Shown here piece after piece: positions 32,324 through 39,902 of a DNA stretch of 64,000 bases. The stretch is from Terriglobus roseus. GTDB taxonomy: Bacteria > Acidobacteriota > Terriglobia > Terriglobales > Acidobacteriaceae. The notes beneath the pieces are model-generated. The model saw only the letters and a program-made list of their open reading frames with translations. It made no database searches and had not been told where the DNA came from. Position 1 is the first letter of the stretch. Each line of letters opens with the position of its first letter. The stretch lies in the NCBI RefSeq assembly GCF_900105625.1, contig NZ_FNSD01000001.1:2108001-2172000 (forward strand), given 5' to 3'. Made by a program: the position numbers and the translations under genes.

Positions 32324-33367
32324 TCAGGCGCCCAATGGCTGCATGACTGAATCGCTGAACCGCTCCATCTCTTCCAACTGCGGGCTGAACTGCAACAGCA
32401 GCAGGTCCACGCCGGCTTCGGCAAAGCGACCGACCTGATCCTGTACTTCTGCCGGTGTTCCGGTAAGTCCGGAGCGAAGGCCACGGTTGGACACGGAGTA
32501 TTCCTGCAGTGACATGCTCTGTTCGAGCTGCGTGCCCTGCAACCATTGCTGGTAGTTGGCAAAGCCTTTCGCGTTGCTCTTTACATCGGTGATGCGGTCC
32601 ATCTCCGTCTTCACTTCCGCGTCGGAATCCCGCGTGAAGGAGTAGCCTGCGACGCCGAACTGCATGGGTCCTAGGCTGAAGCGCTCCCGGCGCTCGCGCA
32701 TGTCTTCGATCTTCTTTGCAATGTGCTCGGGAGAGTCGCCGTGCATGACATAGGCGTCACACTTCTGTGCGATGAGATTTTTGGCTGCTTCCGACTCTCC
32801 TCCTGCGTAGATAGGCGGACGAGGCGAGCGCACGGGTTTTGGTTGCAGCACGGTGTTTTCCGTCTTGTAGTAGCGGCCATCGTGCGAGTAACTCGGCTGC
32901 GTCCACAGCGCGTTCACCACGTCGAGCCATTCGGAGGTACGACCGTACCGATCGTCGTGCTGCTCGAAATCCACGCCATACATCTTTGCCTCCTCCTGCC
33001 ACCAGGAGGAGACAACATTCAATGCCAGCCGGCCGTTGCTGATGCCGTCGATGTTCGCGGCCTGCTTCGCGAACAGCGCGGGTGAGTGGAAGGTGGGGCG
33101 AACCGCCACCATCAACTCGATCGATTCTGTTACAGCTGCGAGAGCCGCTGCAGTCGACCATGCGTCGAGACTGGGCGCGTCGACACCCTTGATGTCATTC
33201 AGGTTCAGTTCCGCAACAAGGCTTAGATCGAAGCCGATCTGTTCGCTGCGCTGGGCCAGTTTTTTCGTATAGGCCCAGCTTGCCTCCATGCCTTCGTCTT
33301 CCACGTTGCGAAGCCATCCGCCGAAGACCGGCATCCAGTAACCGAAACGCAGCGGTTTAGATGGCAC
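32324..33367 (-). CDS. LLM-class flavin monooxygenase (SfnG/SsuD-like)
   Basis: 347 residues from a GTG at 33367; GAGGAG lies seven bases upstream inside the preceding gene, which it overlaps by 11 bases, so translation is coupled. Bacterial luciferase-like features: RFGYWMPVFGGWLRNVEDEG, SSWWQEEAKMYGVDFEQHDD, DRYGRTSEWLDVVNALW, YKTENTVLQPKPVRSPRPPI and YAGGESEAAKNLIAQ. These best fit reduced-FMN-dependent dimethyl-sulfone or alkanesulfonate monooxygenases, which release sulfite from organosulfur compounds in the cytoplasm. No flavin reductase is in the window. The context (ATP-grasp partner, polycysteine leader, two sulfatases) supports a sulfur role. The substrate is unproven. Confidence 0.8.
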   Translation of the reverse strand: MPSKPLRFGYWMPVFGGWLRNVEDEGMEASWAYTKKLAQRSEQIGFDLSLVAELNLNDIKGVDAPSLDAWSTAAALAAVTESIELMVAVRPTFHSPALFAKQAANIDGISNGRLALNVVSSWWQEEAKMYGVDFEQHDDRYGRTSEWLDVVNALWTQPSYSHDGRYYKTENTVLQPKPVRSPRPPIYAGGESEAAKNLIAQKCDAYVMHGDSPEHIAKKIEDMRERRERFSLGPMQFGVAGYSFTRDSDAEVKTEMDRITDVKSNAKGFANYQQWLQGTQLEQSMSLQEYSVSNRGLRSGLTGTPAEVQDQVGRFAEAGVDLLLLQFSPQLEEMERFSDSVMQPLGA

Positions 33368-34367
33368 GCCGAATCTCCTCTTCAAGAAAGTCCGCGAGGT
33401 TTTCGAAGGGGTTGAAGCCGATGACGCGCGGAGCGTCCGCGACAAAGTTTGAGAGTGCATTCACGTCGTAGTAGTAGATCTCTCCATCGCGATCATCCAC
33501 GATGTACTCGATGCCACCGACGTCGATGCCTGCTGCCTGCATGATGCGCTCGACATTCTGAATGACCTCAGGCGGTGGTGTGTAGCCCTCCACCTTCAGG
33601 CCCGACTTGCCTGCTTCCAGCACGCACGCATTGTCGAAGGTTTCGACCTCCTTGATCTGGCAGATGTCTGCGGGGCACAGGTCAAAGGTTTCGCCGGTAA
33701 GGTGCACGTGGATGGCGTAGAGGTACTTGCCGTTGAGCGTTTCGACGCGGGTGATGTAGCCGCCGCGTGCGGGGACAAATTCCTGCACGAGGGCGATGCT
33801 GTCGTAACCGAGGTCGATCTGATCGTTGTCGACAGCACTCTGCAATTCTTCCTTCGAGTTGAAGCGAACAATGCCCTTACCGCTGCCGCCGATGTTGGCC
33901 TTCACGATGATGGGGTAGCGAAGACCTTCAGCCGCAGCGACGGCCTGGCTTGCATTGTGAATCACGCGCGATGGCAGAAACTTTAGGCCAAGCGAACGCA
34001 GTAGCGAGTGCTGGGCGGCCTTCGAGATTTCGTAGCGGAACGCCTTGGAGCCGTTCAGGACTCGCAAGCCGAGCGACTCAAGATGTTCGAGGTACGCAAG
34101 CGTGTGGAAGATGCCGGATCCGTGGTCACGGCTGTTGGCCGACGGGCTCATGCGGTTGAAGAGCACCTTGAACTTCGGGTCGTTGCCTCCGATGTCATAG
34201 AAGTGGTCGGGGATGAAGGCCTTGCCAAACGGAACGCCGCGGCGCTCCAATTCCGCAAAGACCGGCTTGAACCACTCGGGGTGCTCATACAGAAAGACGA
34301 GCGGTGCAGCCGCTTCCTTCGCGGGTGCATTCTGCGGCAAAACTTCTTCAGCAACCTGGCTCGACAT
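33357..34367 (-). CDS. ATP-grasp (RimK-like) ligase
   Basis: 336 residues. ATP-grasp features: LRSLGLKFLPSRVIHNASQA, PIIVKANIGGSGKGIVRFNS (Gly-rich ATP loop with Lys), ALVQEFVPARGGYITRVETL (hinge), and metal-binding IEYIVDDRDGEIYYYDVNALS (Glu/Asn pair). It most resembles RimK/glutathione-synthetase-like enzymes that join a carboxylate and an amine with ATP, but the acceptor is unknown. It heads a two-gene minus-strand operon with the overlapping flavin monooxygenase. Its upstream region is shared with the divergent polycysteine leader and TonB receptor. One Cys-Cys mini-frame (34398-34421) also sits in its leader. Confidence 0.75.
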   Translation of the reverse strand: MSSQVAEEVLPQNAPAKEAAAPLVFLYEHPEWFKPVFAELERRGVPFGKAFIPDHFYDIGGNDPKFKVLFNRMSPSANSRDHGSGIFHTLAYLEHLESLGLRVLNGSKAFRYEISKAAQHSLLRSLGLKFLPSRVIHNASQAVAAAEGLRYPIIVKANIGGSGKGIVRFNSKEELQSAVDNDQIDLGYDSIALVQEFVPARGGYITRVETLNGKYLYAIHVHLTGETFDLCPADICQIKEVETFDNACVLEAGKSGLKVEGYTPPPEVIQNVERIMQAAGIDVGGIEYIVDDRDGEIYYYDVNALSNFVADAPRVIGFNPFENLADFLEEEIRRAI

Positions 34368-34397
34368 GGGCAGACTCCATCCTCTTTTGACTCGTTA

Positions 34398-34421
34398 TCA
34401 ACAACAGTTTAGACGCTGCAC
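34398..34421 (-). other. candidate short Cys-Cys leader ORF (weak)
   Basis: Minus-strand GTG CAG CGT CTA AAC TGT TGT TGA would encode MQRLNCC, 30 bases before the ATG of the ATP-grasp gene; the frame can be extended upstream to another GTG. Two terminal Cys codons next to sulfur genes are suggestive, but there is no ribosome site, no obvious promoter and no terminator. Confidence 0.2.
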
Positions 34422-34488
34422 CAGCGGTCCAAGCTTCGTGGTTTCGTGCCTGTCTTGCCTGTATTCCGCCACGCGCCGGTTGGACAGG

Positions 34489-34519
34489 TTGGCACACGGG
34501 CGTTGCGCTGATGTAGTAT
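34489..34519 (+). promoter_or_regulatory. possible promoter of the polycysteine leader
   Basis: TTGGCA (34489-34494) and TAGTAT (34514-34519), spaced by 19 bases. A start of transcription about 7 bases after TAGTAT would fall at or next to the ATG at 34527, which would make the message leaderless. The spacing is longer than ideal, so this is tentative. Confidence 0.35.
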
Positions 34520-34526
34520 TTTGCCC

Positions 34527-34595
34527 ATGCAATCTTCCTCGATATCTGAGCGCCTGCTCCGCGAAGACTGTTGCTCCTGTTGTTGTTGTCGATGA
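34527..34595 (+). CDS. polycysteine leader peptide (candidate attenuator)
   Basis: 22 codons: MQSSSISERLLREDCCSCCC, then C, R and TGA. Six of seven codons at positions 15-21 are Cys (TGT/TGC). No ribosome site precedes the ATG and a possible -10 (TAGTAT) ends seven bases before it, so translation may be leaderless. A GC hairpin with T6 follows at 34617-34635, then the TonB receptor at 34721 and a sulfatase. This is the layout of cysteine-responsive leader ORFs (leaderless polycysteine ORFs are described in mycobacteria). A shortage of charged tRNA-Cys would stall the ribosome here and change downstream expression. It is too small for homology; the content and place are the evidence. Confidence 0.6.
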   Translation: MQSSSISERLLREDCCSCCCCR

Positions 34596-34616
34596 CTCCG
34601 CTCGTCCAATAGCAAC

Positions 34617-34635
34617 GCGCTCCGGCGCCTTTTTT
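34617..34635 (+). terminator. candidate attenuator hairpin
   Basis: GCGC-TCCG-GCGC followed by C and six T (34630-34635), 21 bases after the leader stop and 85 bases before the receptor start. The stem is only 4 bp but all G/C. A competing antiterminator fold could not be defined by eye. Confidence 0.4.
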
Positions 34636-34720
34636 CCAAAACTCCAGAACATTTCCAGCAGTGACTGAGTGAACGCGCCCCACGCTGCGTTTTCCCGCTC
34701 CCTGCCATGAGGATCACCTG

Positions 34721-37700
34721 ATGCTGGTTCCATCCCGCAGCGGGGAAGACCGTTGGCTTCGTGCGCGCTCTTCCTTCTTTCGTCCCTCCCATGCCGTCAT
34801 GACCGCCGCACTCTTTGCGGGTGCGAGCTTGCCTCTGCACGCGCAGGTGGACACAGGTTCCCTTGCGGGCACCGTCACCGATACGACCGGGGCGGCGATT
34901 CCCGATGCGGATCTCACGTTGCGGGAAGAGGCAACGGGTGTGACGGCTCGGCTGCATACCGCGAGGGACGGCAGCTTCAACTTCAGCCCGTTGAAGCTGG
35001 GAACTTACACGCTGACGGTAAAGCACGATGGCTTCAAGCAGAGCGTGGCGGAACATCTGAATGTCACGATCCAATCGCGACTTGAGGTACAGCCACATCT
35101 TGAAGTGGGCGGCGCGGGAGAGGTGGTGGAAGTATCGTCCACCAGTCCGCTACTTGAGACGCGATCGTCGTCGGTGCAGCAACTGGTCGATGAGCACACC
35201 ATCAATGCCCTTCCCCTGAATGGTCGCAACGCAACGTTTCTTGCGCAGCTCTCGCCCGGTGTGACCTTTGCACAGAGTGACAGTCGCAACTTGCAGTCGA
35301 GTGGTTCATTTGCTGCGAACGGTGCGCGTCGCACGCAGAATAATTACCTGCTGGATGGCATGGACGATAACGCCGCCATCGCCGACCTGGTGAACCAGGC
35401 GCAGTACGTGGTGATGCCGCCGCCGGATGCGCTGCGCGAATTCACGGTGCAAACGAGCACTTACTCGGCCGAGTTTGGGCACTCCGCAGGTGCGGTGCTC
35501 AACGTCAGTACAAAGGCCGGCGATAACAAATTGCATGGCAACGTGTGGGAGTATCTGCGCAACAGTGCGCTGGATGCGAAGGACTACTTTGTTCTTCCAA
35601 CGCAGAAGAAGCCTGCCTTCCGCCAGAACCAGTTCGGTGGCACGCTGGGCGGCCCCATCGTCATCCCGAAGGTCTACGACGGACGCAACCGGACGTTCTT
35701 CTTTGCGGACTACCAGGGCACACGCATCGCACAGGGCAAGACCTACACCAGCACGGTGCCAACACTGGCGGAGCGGAACAGTGGCTACACCAATCTGCAG
35801 GACCTGATCGCGTTGCAGTCGGGAACACTGACCGATGCGCTGGGGCGCGTGTTTCCAACGGGCACCGTCTTCGATCCCTCCACGACACGCGCTCTGCCCA
35901 CGGGCGGCCTTGACCCGGTGACTGGTCTCCGTGGCACTGCGGGTGCGTATGTGCGTGATCCGTTTTACTCGGGCGGACTAAGCGGTGTGAGTAACTTCAA
36001 CACCACGTCAAATCGTGCGTTGCTGAACCAGCTTCCGGCCGGCCGCATTGCGCCGAATGCTGTTCAGTTACTGAACCTGTATCCAACACCGACCGGCACG
36101 ACGCTGCAGAACAACTATGTCAGCAGCCCCGTCAATGTGACACGGACCGACAGCTTTGATGTGCGCTTCGACGAGACACTCAGTCAGCGCGATTCTGCCT
36201 TCGTGCGCTACAGCTTCGTCAACACATCGCAGGTGGTGCCCAGCCCTTTTCCGGGCATTGCGGATGGCTCGGCATCACGCCCCGGCAACGGTCGCACGCA
36301 GTCGCAGAACATTGCGCTGAGCGAGACACACATCATCACGCCGCGACTGGTGAACGAGGCGCGCGTGGGTTACAGCAAGGTTCGCGATACGCGGCTTCAA
36401 CTGAATGCGAATACGCTGGGCATCCCTGCGCAGTACGGCATCCCGGGTATCCCGCAGATTGCCGGCAATGGTGGCCTTCCCCAGTTCAGCTTCGGACAGT
36501 TAACGGCGCTTGGCTCACCCGGAACTTTGCCGAGCGATAAGTCGAGCAAGGTTCTGCAGTTCACTGAGAATGTGACGATCGATCGCGATCGCCACCAGAT
36601 CCGTGCGGGTGTTGAGTATCAACATGTTGCCTTCCCCACCCTGACCCCGACGACGTCGCGCGGCGCTTTCACAAACAATGGCAGTTACACGTCGATCGTT
36701 GCAACGACGGATGCATCGACAGATCGCGCACAGTTCCTGCTCGCTCCGCGGCCCGTGGTTGCAGGCAGCCTGCAGAGTCTTGGTGGATCAAATGCTGTAT
36801 CTGCATCGAGCTTCTCGCCGATCTTCAAACTTGTGCGGCAGTACGTTGGTGCTTACGTACAGGACAGCTGGAAGGCATCCAGCAACCTGACGCTGAATTA
36901 TGGTGTGCGCTGGGAGTTTCTGGGCATTCCGACAGAGAGTGACGGCCGTTTCGCCAACTTTGTGCCGGCCCAGGCGGGCGACACAAAGGACAACACCTCG
37001 CGCTTTTACATACCGCAGTCGCAGGTTGCGAATGTGCCCGTGGCGTTCCAGAACCTGCTGGCGCAGGACGGCATCGCCTTCACGCCCATTGCGGACAAGG
37101 TGCTGGGCTATGCGCAGAAAGGTAACTTTGCGCCACGGGTTGGCTTCTCATACCAGGCGGATTCGAAGTTAGTCATTCGCGGCGGATACGGCCTGTTCTA
37201 CCAGGGTTATGAAAACCATGGACTCAGCATCAGCCCCTGGGTGAACTATCCCTTCCAGATCACCAGCAGCTACACCGCCGGTAGCTCGGTTGCGCCGGTG
37301 ACTGCAGATAACTCCGTCGGACCTATTTCAAATGGTTTGACGAATGTCCCGCTGACGGCTGCGAATGCGTCCCTGGGTGCGTTGTCGCTGTTTGGTGAGC
37401 CGCGCAATCCGAAGACGACTTACAGCCAGGCCTTTAATCTGCAGGTGCAGTACCAGGTCTCTCCGAACACAATTGCTTACGTTGGTTATGTCGGCAGCAA
37501 CGGCAAGCACATCATGTCGTCGCTTGGGTCCAATGCGGTGAGCTCGATCCTTGCACCAACTGCGAATACCAAGGCGAACTCGTTCTTCAAGGACTTCTCG
37601 GTTGGCGGCAACTATGTCTCGCGCAGCGGGTCGACGAACTACAACTCGCTGCAGACCGGTGTGGAACATCGCTTCAGTCACGGCTTCAGCGTGATCGCGA

Positions 37701-38368
37701 ACTTCACTTACTCCAAGTGCCTTGGCACCGCGCGTGACCTGCTGGATAACGGTGTCGGTGGCTACCGTGCGCCCTATGTTGCCGGGTATGGCATCGGTGC
37801 GGACTATGCGCCATGCGACATTGACGTACGACGCATCCTGCATACCAGCGGCAGTTATGAATTGCCCTTCGGCAAGGGACGCAGCTATGCCACGTCGGGC
37901 GTAGCCTCTGCGCTTGCCGGTGGATGGTCAGTGAACTGGATCTACTCCACGCAGGATGGCCAGCCGTTCTCCGTGGCCTGCACAAGCACGACGGCGGCAG
38001 GGCTTGGCTGCTTTGCGTTGAAGGTGCCCGGCCAGTCGTTGTATGCCAGCGGCAACCGGGTGAAGAACTTCCTGAATCCGGCTGCGTTTGCGAATCCCGC
38101 GGTGGGTAACCTTGGCGGCGCATCGGGACAGGTAAGCGGTCCGGCCTTCCGGCATCTGGATCTTTCGCTCTTCCGCCGCTTCAACCTTGGCGAGGCGCGC
38201 TACTTCGAATTCCGTGCGGAGAGTTTCAATCTGACGAACACACCAAACTTCGCGCAGCCGGGTAGCCTGAACTTCACGTCGCCCACAACGTTTTCTTCCA
38301 TCAGCGCAACGCGCGATAATCCAAACGACCCGCGGGAGCTGCAGGCCAGCCTCAAACTCTTCTTCTAG
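34721..38368 (+). CDS. Oar-like TonB-dependent receptor
   Basis: 1215 residues, usual for the acidobacterial Oar-like class. A signal peptide (AVMTAALFAGASLPLHAQ) is followed by a carboxypeptidase-regulatory-like beta-sandwich (SLAGTVTDTTGAAIPDADLT, GSFNFSPLKLGTYTLTVKHD). Then a plug domain (INALPLNGRNATFLAQLSPG, NNYLLDGMDDNA) and a long outer-membrane beta-barrel with GGTLGGPIVIPK, NRTFFFADYQGTR, and a C-terminal strand ending in F (LQASLKLFF). It would import a large or scarce nutrient across the outer membrane using TonB energy. GAGG lies nine bases upstream of the ATG. It is followed after 48 bases by a sulfatase gene and preceded by the polycysteine leader, so a sulfated glycan or sulfate ester is a sensible substrate. 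Confidence 0.9.
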   Translation: MLVPSRSGEDRWLRARSSFFRPSHAVMTAALFAGASLPLHAQVDTGSLAGTVTDTTGAAIPDADLTLREEATGVTARLHTARDGSFNFSPLKLGTYTLTVKHDGFKQSVAEHLNVTIQSRLEVQPHLEVGGAGEVVEVSSTSPLLETRSSSVQQLVDEHTINALPLNGRNATFLAQLSPGVTFAQSDSRNLQSSGSFAANGARRTQNNYLLDGMDDNAAIADLVNQAQYVVMPPPDALREFTVQTSTYSAEFGHSAGAVLNVSTKAGDNKLHGNVWEYLRNSALDAKDYFVLPTQKKPAFRQNQFGGTLGGPIVIPKVYDGRNRTFFFADYQGTRIAQGKTYTSTVPTLAERNSGYTNLQDLIALQSGTLTDALGRVFPTGTVFDPSTTRALPTGGLDPVTGLRGTAGAYVRDPFYSGGLSGVSNFNTTSNRALLNQLPAGRIAPNAVQLLNLYPTPTGTTLQNNYVSSPVNVTRTDSFDVRFDETLSQRDSAFVRYSFVNTSQVVPSPFPGIADGSASRPGNGRTQSQNIALSETHIITPRLVNEARVGYSKVRDTRLQLNANTLGIPAQYGIPGIPQIAGNGGLPQFSFGQLTALGSPGTLPSDKSSKVLQFTENVTIDRDRHQIRAGVEYQHVAFPTLTPTTSRGAFTNNGSYTSIVATTDASTDRAQFLLAPRPVVAGSLQSLGGSNAVSASSFSPIFKLVRQYVGAYVQDSWKASSNLTLNYGVRWEFLGIPTESDGRFANFVPAQAGDTKDNTSRFYIPQSQVANVPVAFQNLLAQDGIAFTPIADKVLGYAQKGNFAPRVGFSYQADSKLVIRGGYGLFYQGYENHGLSISPWVNYPFQITSSYTAGSSVAPVTADNSVGPISNGLTNVPLTAANASLGALSLFGEPRNPKTTYSQAFNLQVQYQVSPNTIAYVGYVGSNGKHIMSSLGSNAVSSILAPTANTKANSFFKDFSVGGNYVSRSGSTNYNSLQTGVEHRFSHGFSVIANFTYSKCLGTARDLLDNGVGGYRAPYVAGYGIGADYAPCDIDVRRILHTSGSYELPFGKGRSYATSGVASALAGGWSVNWIYSTQDGQPFSVACTSTTAAGLGCFALKVPGQSLYASGNRVKNFLNPAAFANPAVGNLGGASGQVSGPAFRHLDLSLFRRFNLGEARYFEFRAESFNLTNTPNFAQPGSLNFTSPTTFSSISATRDNPNDPRELQASLKLFF

Positions 38369-38416
38369 GCATCGAGACGAAAGAGCGCACACTTTAAGAG
38401 AAGGATATGCAGGCAT

Positions 38417-39862
38417 ATGAATCGTAGAGATTTTCTTATGAAGAGCGGCGTCGCAGCTGCGGCCACAGCCTCCTTAGGCAACGGCGCCGTTGCGCAGACT
38501 GCCGTGACGAAGAGCGGCAAGGCGCCGAGCCGGAAGCCGAACATCATCGTTTACCTTTCGGATCAGTTCCGCTGGGACTTTGTCGGCGCAAACGGAGCGA
38601 ATAGCTCCACGAAAACGCCGAACCTGGATGCGATGGCGAAGCGTGGCAAGAACTTCACACATGCGGTCACCAATCAACCGGTGTGCGCCCCGGCGCGATC
38701 CGTTTTGATGACAAGTCGCTTCGCCACGGAGACCAGCGTGTGGCACAACGGTCCCGCGCTCGATAACACGCTGCCGACACTGGCCGGCGAGTTACGCAAA
38801 GCGGGTTACACCTCAAACCTGATTGGTAAGTGGCATCTGGCGCCGTCGGCAGAGAAGGATGGTGGCGGCCCGGGCTATGTGAAGCCCGAGTATCGCGGCG
38901 GCTTTCTTGACCTGTGGGAGGGAGCGAATGCGCTCGAACATACCTCGCATCCGTTTTACGGATCGCTGTTCGATGGGGATGGGAAGGAGATCAAGTTTGA
39001 GGACCAGTACCGTGTAGATTTCCTGACGGATCGAACTGAAAAATTCCTCCGGCAGAAGCATGACAAGCCATTCTTCCTGTTCGTCTCGCAACTTGAGCCC
39101 CACCAGCAGAATGACGAGAACCGCATGGTGGGTCCGAAGGGTTCGGCCGCGCGCTTTATCAATGCGCATGTACCGCCCGATCTGCGCGCGTTGCCGGGTG
39201 ACTGGCATCAGCAGCTCCCGGACTACTACGGCGCCTGCGAAAGCATTGACGCTTCTGTCGGCCGCATTCGCAAGGTGCTGCACGAGACAGGCCAGGCGGA
39301 GAACACTATCTTCGTCTTCATCAGCGATCACGGTTGCCACTTCATGACGCGCAACCAGGAGTACAAACGGTCCACGCACAACAGTTCGGTACGCATTCCA
39401 TTGATCATTGACGGCCCGGGCTTTGAAGGTGCGCAGCAGATTCCCGAGTTGACCGGCATCATCAACGTCGCGCCCTCATTGCTGGAGGCTGTGGGTGTGC
39501 CGGTGCCGAAGACGTGGAAGGGCCGCAGCTTTCTGCCGCTGTTGAATGACACTGCGGCACGCGAGGCGTGGCCGAACAAGGAACTGATCCAGATCAGTGA
39601 GTCAATGACGGCGCGCACGATCAAGACACCGGACTGGACTTACTGCGTTGCAGACATATCCGGTGCGAGGAAGGCTGCGAGTCCGAAGTACCTGGAGTGG
39701 CAGCTCTATGATCAGCGCAATGACCCGCATGAGTTGGTAAACCTTGCAGGTCGCAAGGAGTATCTGGATGTGGCAAAACAGTTGCGCGGCGAGTTAGCCG
39801 AGTTGCTGCAATATGCCGGAGAAGGTACGCCGGAGATCCAGCCGGCGACACTCTATCCGTAG
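38417..39862 (+). CDS. Tat-exported type I sulfatase
   Basis: 481 residues. Twin-arginine signal NRRDFLMKSGVAAAATA. The formylglycine motif CAPAR lies in TNQPVCAPARSVLMTSRFA (CxPxR form). It also has KPNIIVYLSDQFRWDFVGAN, a metal-binding DHG in FISDHGCHFM, KTPNLDAMAKRGKNF and LIGKWHLAP. Activity needs Cys-to-formylglycine conversion; no maturase (FGE or anSME) is in the window. It would release sulfate from esters or glycans in the periplasm or outside. It lies directly behind the TonB receptor gene, with a hairpin terminator after it, so leader, receptor and sulfatase may form one transcript. Confidence 0.9.
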   Translation: MNRRDFLMKSGVAAAATASLGNGAVAQTAVTKSGKAPSRKPNIIVYLSDQFRWDFVGANGANSSTKTPNLDAMAKRGKNFTHAVTNQPVCAPARSVLMTSRFATETSVWHNGPALDNTLPTLAGELRKAGYTSNLIGKWHLAPSAEKDGGGPGYVKPEYRGGFLDLWEGANALEHTSHPFYGSLFDGDGKEIKFEDQYRVDFLTDRTEKFLRQKHDKPFFLFVSQLEPHQQNDENRMVGPKGSAARFINAHVPPDLRALPGDWHQQLPDYYGACESIDASVGRIRKVLHETGQAENTIFVFISDHGCHFMTRNQEYKRSTHNSSVRIPLIIDGPGFEGAQQIPELTGIINVAPSLLEAVGVPVPKTWKGRSFLPLLNDTAAREAWPNKELIQISESMTARTIKTPDWTYCVADISGARKAASPKYLEWQLYDQRNDPHELVNLAGRKEYLDVAKQLRGELAELLQYAGEGTPEIQPATLYP

Positions 39863-39875
39863 ACATTCCGAAGAG

Positions 39876-39899
39876 ATGCCCGCCGAATCCGGCGGGCAT
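39876..39899. terminator. terminator between convergent sulfatase genes
   Basis: Perfect 10-bp stem atgcccgccg / cggcgggcat, loop aatc, followed by tctttat on the plus strand. It serves 38417-39862 and probably also the minus-strand gene ending at 39903. Confidence 0.8.
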
Positions 39900-39902
39900 T
39901 CT

